From Trileptium ribeirensis (Eukaryota > Nematoda > Enoplea > Enoplida > Thoracostomopsidae), in contig JASANE010021409.1 in assembly GCA_030248225.1 (NCBI GenBank), forward strand, positions 1 to 64,000: a stretch of DNA of 64,000 nucleotides, read 5' to 3'. Below, in pieces: positions 59,686-64,000 of the stretch. A program made the translations under genes and the position numbers. Under the pieces are notes generated by a model that worked only from the letters and a program-made list of their open reading frames with translations, was not told where the DNA came from and searched no databases. Numbering within the stretch: the stretch's first letter is position 1; each line of letters starts with the position of its first letter.

Positions 59686-60048
59686 GAGCGTGAAGCATTG
59701 GGAGCGAACACCGCATCCTCACTCACTTCCAATATTATTGGGTTTGACACTGATTCACTGGTTTCATGTACATCCTCAGCATCTAACGTAAATTCGAGCT
59801 TGCCATCAGTGCCAGCGAATCGACTACTTCGTCTCGTTGAAATTCTACACGAACATTTTGGGTTTTTCGATTGTGATCGGTATTACGATTTGTTTGTTTG
59901 GCTGCTTGGCAACGGACAGTTAACGGACGCAGATGTAGTTAAGGCAAGTTTATTCTGTTTCGTCGAGCTTTCGGACGTTTTGGAATCGTCGCTTGGTCGG
60001 AGTTTAAACTCTTTGATTATTCTATCAACTCAGGCGCCGACGCAATAA
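59686..60048 (+). CDS. Host exon, family unknown
   Basis: GGTTTTTCAG ends at 59685. The frame then reads EREALGANTASSLTSNIIGF, a Ser/Asn-rich linker, then RLLRLVEILHEHFGFFDCD and RYYDLFVWLLGNGQLTDADV, a helical, leucine-rich segment. At 59943 the sequence AAG/GCAAGT fits the consensus of a GC-AG intron donor. Without splicing the frame stays open to a TAA at 60046-60048 and still looks protein-like (FCFVELSDVLESSLG). AATAAAATAAAATAATT near 60160 could serve polyadenylation. It is probably the same gene as 58297-58465, since both ends are in compatible phase. Confidence 0.5.
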   Translation, partial: EREALGANTASSLTSNIIGFDTDSLVSCTSSASNVNSSLPSVPANRLLRLVEILHEHFGFFDCDRYYDLFVWLLGNGQLTDADVVKASLFCFVELSDVLESSLGRSLNSLIILSTQAPTQ

Positions 60049-60250
60049 CGTGGTAACAGGAAAACTTGCCGCCGATATAAGTCACTGTTGAATACACAGT
60101 TGGATGAACAGAATTGTCTCTAATTCTTGATGTCTCTAACAGAAATGTCGCTGTTTCTGGAATAATAAAATAAAATAATTATTGTTGCGTCCATGAATTG
60201 CAGTAAAGTGTTGTAATGTCAAAGTATGACTGCATAAGGTGTGCACAGTG

Positions 60251-60430
60251 GAACCATTATGTATCGCTCTCGAATATGCACCGGCTGTGGAGACGTCAGT
60301 GCAATTATTGGGAGCTCATCGTGTGGGATATTATGACGAAATAACAGTGGTTCTTGGTTTCAAAAGCTGCAAGATGCTTAAATTTGACTTTATTATGCCA
60401 TTTGATGTAATGCGAATTGTCCGACTGTAG
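60251..60430 (+). CDS. Candidate terminal exon, family unknown
   Basis: After GTGTGCACAG the frame reads EPLCIALEYAPAVETSVQLL, then HRVGYYDEITVVLGFKSCKM, and stops at TAG 60428-60430. It is ordinary protein-like composition with no recognised domain. The acceptor is plausible. The link to the exons upstream is uncertain. Confidence 0.35.
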   Translation, partial: EPLCIALEYAPAVETSVQLLGAHRVGYYDEITVVLGFKSCKMLKFDFIMPFDVMRIVRL

Positions 60431-60942
60431 GAGAGTAATGGGCACTTTGATCTCGAGATTGCTAATCTAATATTTGTTTCTACGTTAGAAATTAAGCGCT
60501 GGCAGATAGCTATTTGTTATAAACTCCAACGAAAATGTTCAACTACAAACTTGAACATTACATCGTTCCGTTTGTTTAAGTTGTGGGACCCAAAACAATA
60601 AAAAATTGTCTTCGATTTTGACTAAGATAAATGACCATATGTATTGTTGGCGATGACTCTGAATCTGCACTTAATTATATTTATTCTTTCTCGCGTCATT
60701 CACGGGATCATAACAGAACGCCAACTCCATGGACACGTGCACGTAGTTAGTATCATTTTTATACACATTTCTCATATCTTAGTCTGTTAATAGGCTTTAG
60801 GTTTATGTTTGATTTACATTTTCTACCTTCATACTTTTTATAATTGCCGATTTCCAGTTATACTCACTCAAATTTTGGTATCGCACTTGCTTTTTTCCCG
60901 TAAAATATAACGAGCTATAAATATCAAGTTTACATTGTTTAG

Positions 60943-61053
60943 ATTTTAAGTGATACTGTTGCTACGAAAACAAACTTTGAATGGGTAGATGTTAGGGAAC
61001 AACCAATTGCAGATTCTGTGTCCTTGCCAAACATGACACCTTGTCTATTTTAG
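60943..61053 (+). other. Weak exon candidate
   Basis: After TTGTTTAG one frame reads ILSDTVATKTNFEWVDVREQ and continues to a TAG at 61051. The composition is protein-like but no donor fits the frame. Listed as a possibility only. Confidence 0.2.
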
Positions 61054-61498
61054 TCAAAATTCAAGGCAAGTAGATATCGTTTTGGGTGCCGAATATTTTA
61101 CTTTAAGCCTACCTTTCTATATACCTGTGAAAGATGGCCTATTAAAGACAATATAACAAGTAAATTTTGACAGATTTGGAAACGCAGTCAGATTATTGCT
61201 CATTTTTATCTCGCATAAGTCAGTGTTATTGGGATTAAATAAAAAGCAATGCATAACATGTTATAAAGGTACGTGCACTTTTCATTCAAAGTTCAAGTTA
61301 GATCAATGCAACGACACTTATGCCACAATATTCGCATATTGACATTTAATATAACAGTATTTACACTGACGGCGCTGTGGGTTTTATAAAAATATGGTTT
61401 AATGAGATTGTAAACGACTATATGCACTTAATAGTATTAAATTGTTAATTGACGTAAATTTAAACAATTTAAGGTGCAAAAATATAACTTATTTATAG

Positions 61499-61646
61499 AC
61501 TATATACATGATGAAGATGTTGGGCCCAAATTTAAAGCCAATGGCAGTATGACACGAAACCGCACAGGAGTTTTCGAAATTTTGACGATATGGGCAAAAT
61601 GTCGTGTTGCAGCTGCATTAGATCGACGTGACGCACTTCCACAAAC
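61499..61646 (+). CDS. Candidate host exon, family unknown
   Basis: AACTTATTTATAG precedes the exon and CACAAAC/GTAATG could be the donor. The 148-nt frame is open throughout: YIHDEDVGPKFKANGSM, then TRNRTGVFEILTIWAKCRVA and ALDRRDALPQ. It looks like a real conserved segment. It lies in the same direction as the other candidate exons from 54.4 kb onward and may extend that gene. Family not recognised. Confidence 0.4.
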
Positions 61647-61679
61647 GTAATGCCCATACTACCCCGGCTATCGTGACTT

Positions 61680-62045
61680 CTAGGCTGGACCTATTGGGTT
61701 CAGACTCTTAAATTTTCGTTTTACTCGGGTCAGGCCCAAGAAATTACGGAGCTTAGCAAGCCGCAGGTGCGCCTCACAGGATGTGTTCTGATCCTGTCGG
61801 ACGGGTTGCGCACGTAGCCTAAGAGGTACTACCTTTGAGGTCACCAGGGAGGTCGGCCCCGTCACATGCTCACAGGCCAAAGAGACCATACCGCTATTCC
61901 CTATCCACGTTTAACCCGGGAAGTGTATTGAGACGGTATTTGGTTTAGATTAATTTTCCTACCTTCCTAAACGATTATTTTATTTAGCCAGTGGCCCCCA
62001 CTAGGGTTCGACAAATCCCTAGACATTTAACGTCGGATTCGCGCG
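61680..62045 (-). repeat. Family Z repeat, copy B (inverted)
   Basis: Reverse complement of the repeat at 49139-49470, with moderate divergence and indels. The minus-strand reading has an open frame of 69 codons (61680-61889) that is not conserved as an ORF in copy A. It directly follows the candidate exon ending at 61646. Confidence 0.7.
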
Positions 62046-64000
62046 TGTAATTACCTATTCTGGGTGCTCAGCGTGCATTTTAATTTTGCGGTAACTTTTC
62101 CTAATTAGTCGCACGAGTCATACTTACACAGTAATATGTTTAACACAATTATTTGTAATCGGCGAGTCACGCTAAGGTTTGCTTCTTCAATGCGCGTGTC
62201 AAAATTGAACGTGGGTCGTCGATTGGGATGACGGATTTCAAACCCCTTTGAATGAATATCTATCGCTACTAAATGTCAGCAAAACACTTGAACACATTGG
62301 GTTTGATTGAGCATTTATTGATGAGTCAAAATTTGGCTATGGACAAAAACATATTGTACGGGCGAATACAACAGGTACAATGTCACTAATATGGTACGCT
62401 ATTAGGAGAATGAGCAGAGTGATTAACGGGTAAGTTACGGAGTCATCACCTTTTTCACGGAACTCTCACAGCTGATTCAAATTACGGCACGTACTGCTAA
62501 GCCTTTTCTAATGGCAGCTGCGCTTACCTTACTTATTAAAAATGGGCCAGGTTGAAAGCAAATACCGGTAAGTAATACGGAGCGTAAAACGGTTAGTTAT
62601 CGATAAAGAGGCCCCCATTGAACTAACTACTCGCTCGGCAATACGATTGCTACTAGAGGTACTCCGACAAAACAGCAGGTTCAGGTAAGCGAAAGGCGAT
62701 AATGTAGCAGGTATGTTCAAATGAGGCATACGGGACAAAGCGTACAGTGGGAAATTTGCGGGACTCAAGCTTTCTCGTCCGAATCACGAGACTATGATAC
62801 CTGATAAGTAAGCATTTGTAAATGTAGTAAGGTAGCGATCGGATTAACATACGGCAAAGTATTATAACAAACGACAAATGGTATATATTCACAAAACAGT
62901 AAGTTTGGGGAGGTAATCATTGGTACGACTCATGAATTTTCCTATGATGCGACATTGGTACTACAACATTTTTCTTCCTACTCGGATACATACATACGTA
63001 CGGTAACCATAAATATATGATGAAAGTTTCAGCAGGTTGCATACACCTAACTGGTAAATTTAGGTTCTAATTCCCTATAAAATCATTCCTCTAACGTGGT
63101 AGCAAAACTGTAAAAGTTGCCTTAAATCGGGGCTCATCCAGGACCTAAATAACTGCCAAAAACGGGCTTGTGTGTGTCTACAAACATGAGCTGGAACAAT
63201 GCTACCTTCAACTTTTAATGGTCAATGAATGATTCGGTGTTTGCCGGTGATCTTATCACAAAGTCCTGCTCTACAACGAGGTACAGATATAAGAGCTCAT
63301 AAACGCGTGGTATACTAGTTGTAACGGTCGCTTCCAGACCGAAGGATCATACTAAATTAACGGTGTAAAGTTCACGGTTTACTTACGAGGTTTGACAAAC
63401 GTTTGACTATTTTATTTGTCCGTCCTACGACAGGTTTCAGGGGCAAGTATTAACTATTTGTTCGATAATACGCGGTAACGTGTCAGTAGGTTACTACGGA
63501 AGTAATGAGCTACCATGGGGCATTCCCAATCTCTACTAGTTCAAAAAGGCTAACAAACTTGTCTTACTTAATTGATTTTCTACGCCAATTTACTATCTTA
63601 ATTCGGTTCCTAGATGTGGAAATTGTTCTACAAAGGTCGATTCGCCTACCATCACTGATACGTACAGGCACTAATTTGGGTAAAGTACGAGCTTGGGCTC
63701 GTCCCTAGTTTACAGCACAACCAATAACTACTATGGATTCAAATAATTTCTGCCAACTTGGTGGCTGTACATTGTCATTGACCAATCTTCCTGCCAACTT
63801 CAGGGGCCAAGGGCAGAGGTTAAAATTGCATTTAGTTACCTATGAATTTGACTAAGACCAGAACTATACGTGGGGATGCCTCGTAGGTCATCGGCACTAT
63901 CCTAAAAGTACTGAAATTAGTATTATTTTGACTTGAAAACGGCTCTCGAAAAGAGCTATTGTTGATACTAAAACTGAATTAGGATTCCTAGCGTTTTCTA
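62046..64000. other. No recognisable gene
   Basis: Short ORFs on both strands without motifs or convincing splice sites. No repeat matching the rest of the window was noticed. Confidence 0.45.

Overview
The window looks like AT-rich nuclear DNA of an invertebrate animal. It contains no bacterial operons or ribosome-binding-site-led genes. It is dominated by eukaryotic transposable elements: three CR1-like LINEs or fragments, one RTE-like LINE, one I-superfamily LINE with RNase H, one further LINE RT fragment, a Ty3/gypsy-type pol, and a hAT-type MITE family. Candidate host exons are bounded by GT/AG splice signals. The species cannot be named from the sequence.

Layout. 1-2.8 kb: no gene; a C-depleted block lies at about 2.21-2.76 kb. 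2.8-7.8 kb: LINE-A (CR1-like, +) with ORF1 (PHD-like finger, coiled coil) and ORF2 (endonuclease, RT) and a TATC tail. Its RT is split by a 1.1-kb insert made almost only of A and C, flanked by an exact 8-bp duplication. 9.1-11.3 kb: decayed minus-strand ORFs, including an SGNH/GDSL-esterase-like block as carried by some CR1 ORF1s. 11.6-21.3 kb: a three-level nest. A minus-strand gypsy pol is split by LINE-B (CR1-like, -), and LINE-B ORF1 is itself split by a 3.66-kb RTE element (+) flanked by an exact 14-bp duplication. 21.3-25.5 kb: direct and tandem repeats and an RT fragment. 26.2-27.4 kb: a hAT MITE with a perfect 8-bp TSD, followed by a candidate two-exon small basic protein. 29.3-34.8 kb: a CR1 fragment, a badly decayed I-like LINE and an opposed RNase H remnant.

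35-43 kb holds repeats, foldback DNA, a second hAT MITE and AT-rich spacer. 44.7-47.3 kb holds remnants of a hAT-transposase-like gene. A cluster of TGCGGC / CACATGCGGC motifs sits between its central and C-terminal coding pieces. 49.1-57.6 kb is a mosaic of related repeats: hAT MITEs, a family (X) with a ~173-bp internal tandem repeat, a ~430-bp module (Y) present in opposite orientations 6.6 kb apart, and a 103-bp foldback MITE. From about 54.4 to 61.7 kb several segments look like real exons of one or more unidentified host genes. 61.7-62.05 kb is an inverted copy of a repeat (Z) first seen at 49.1 kb. The last 2 kb shows nothing recognisable.

Most coding sequence here is transposon-derived and broken. 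The best preserved element is the RTE LINE, with one frameshift and one in-frame stop. The insertion order is gypsy (oldest), then LINE-B, then RTE. Family names come from motif recognition only; no search was run.
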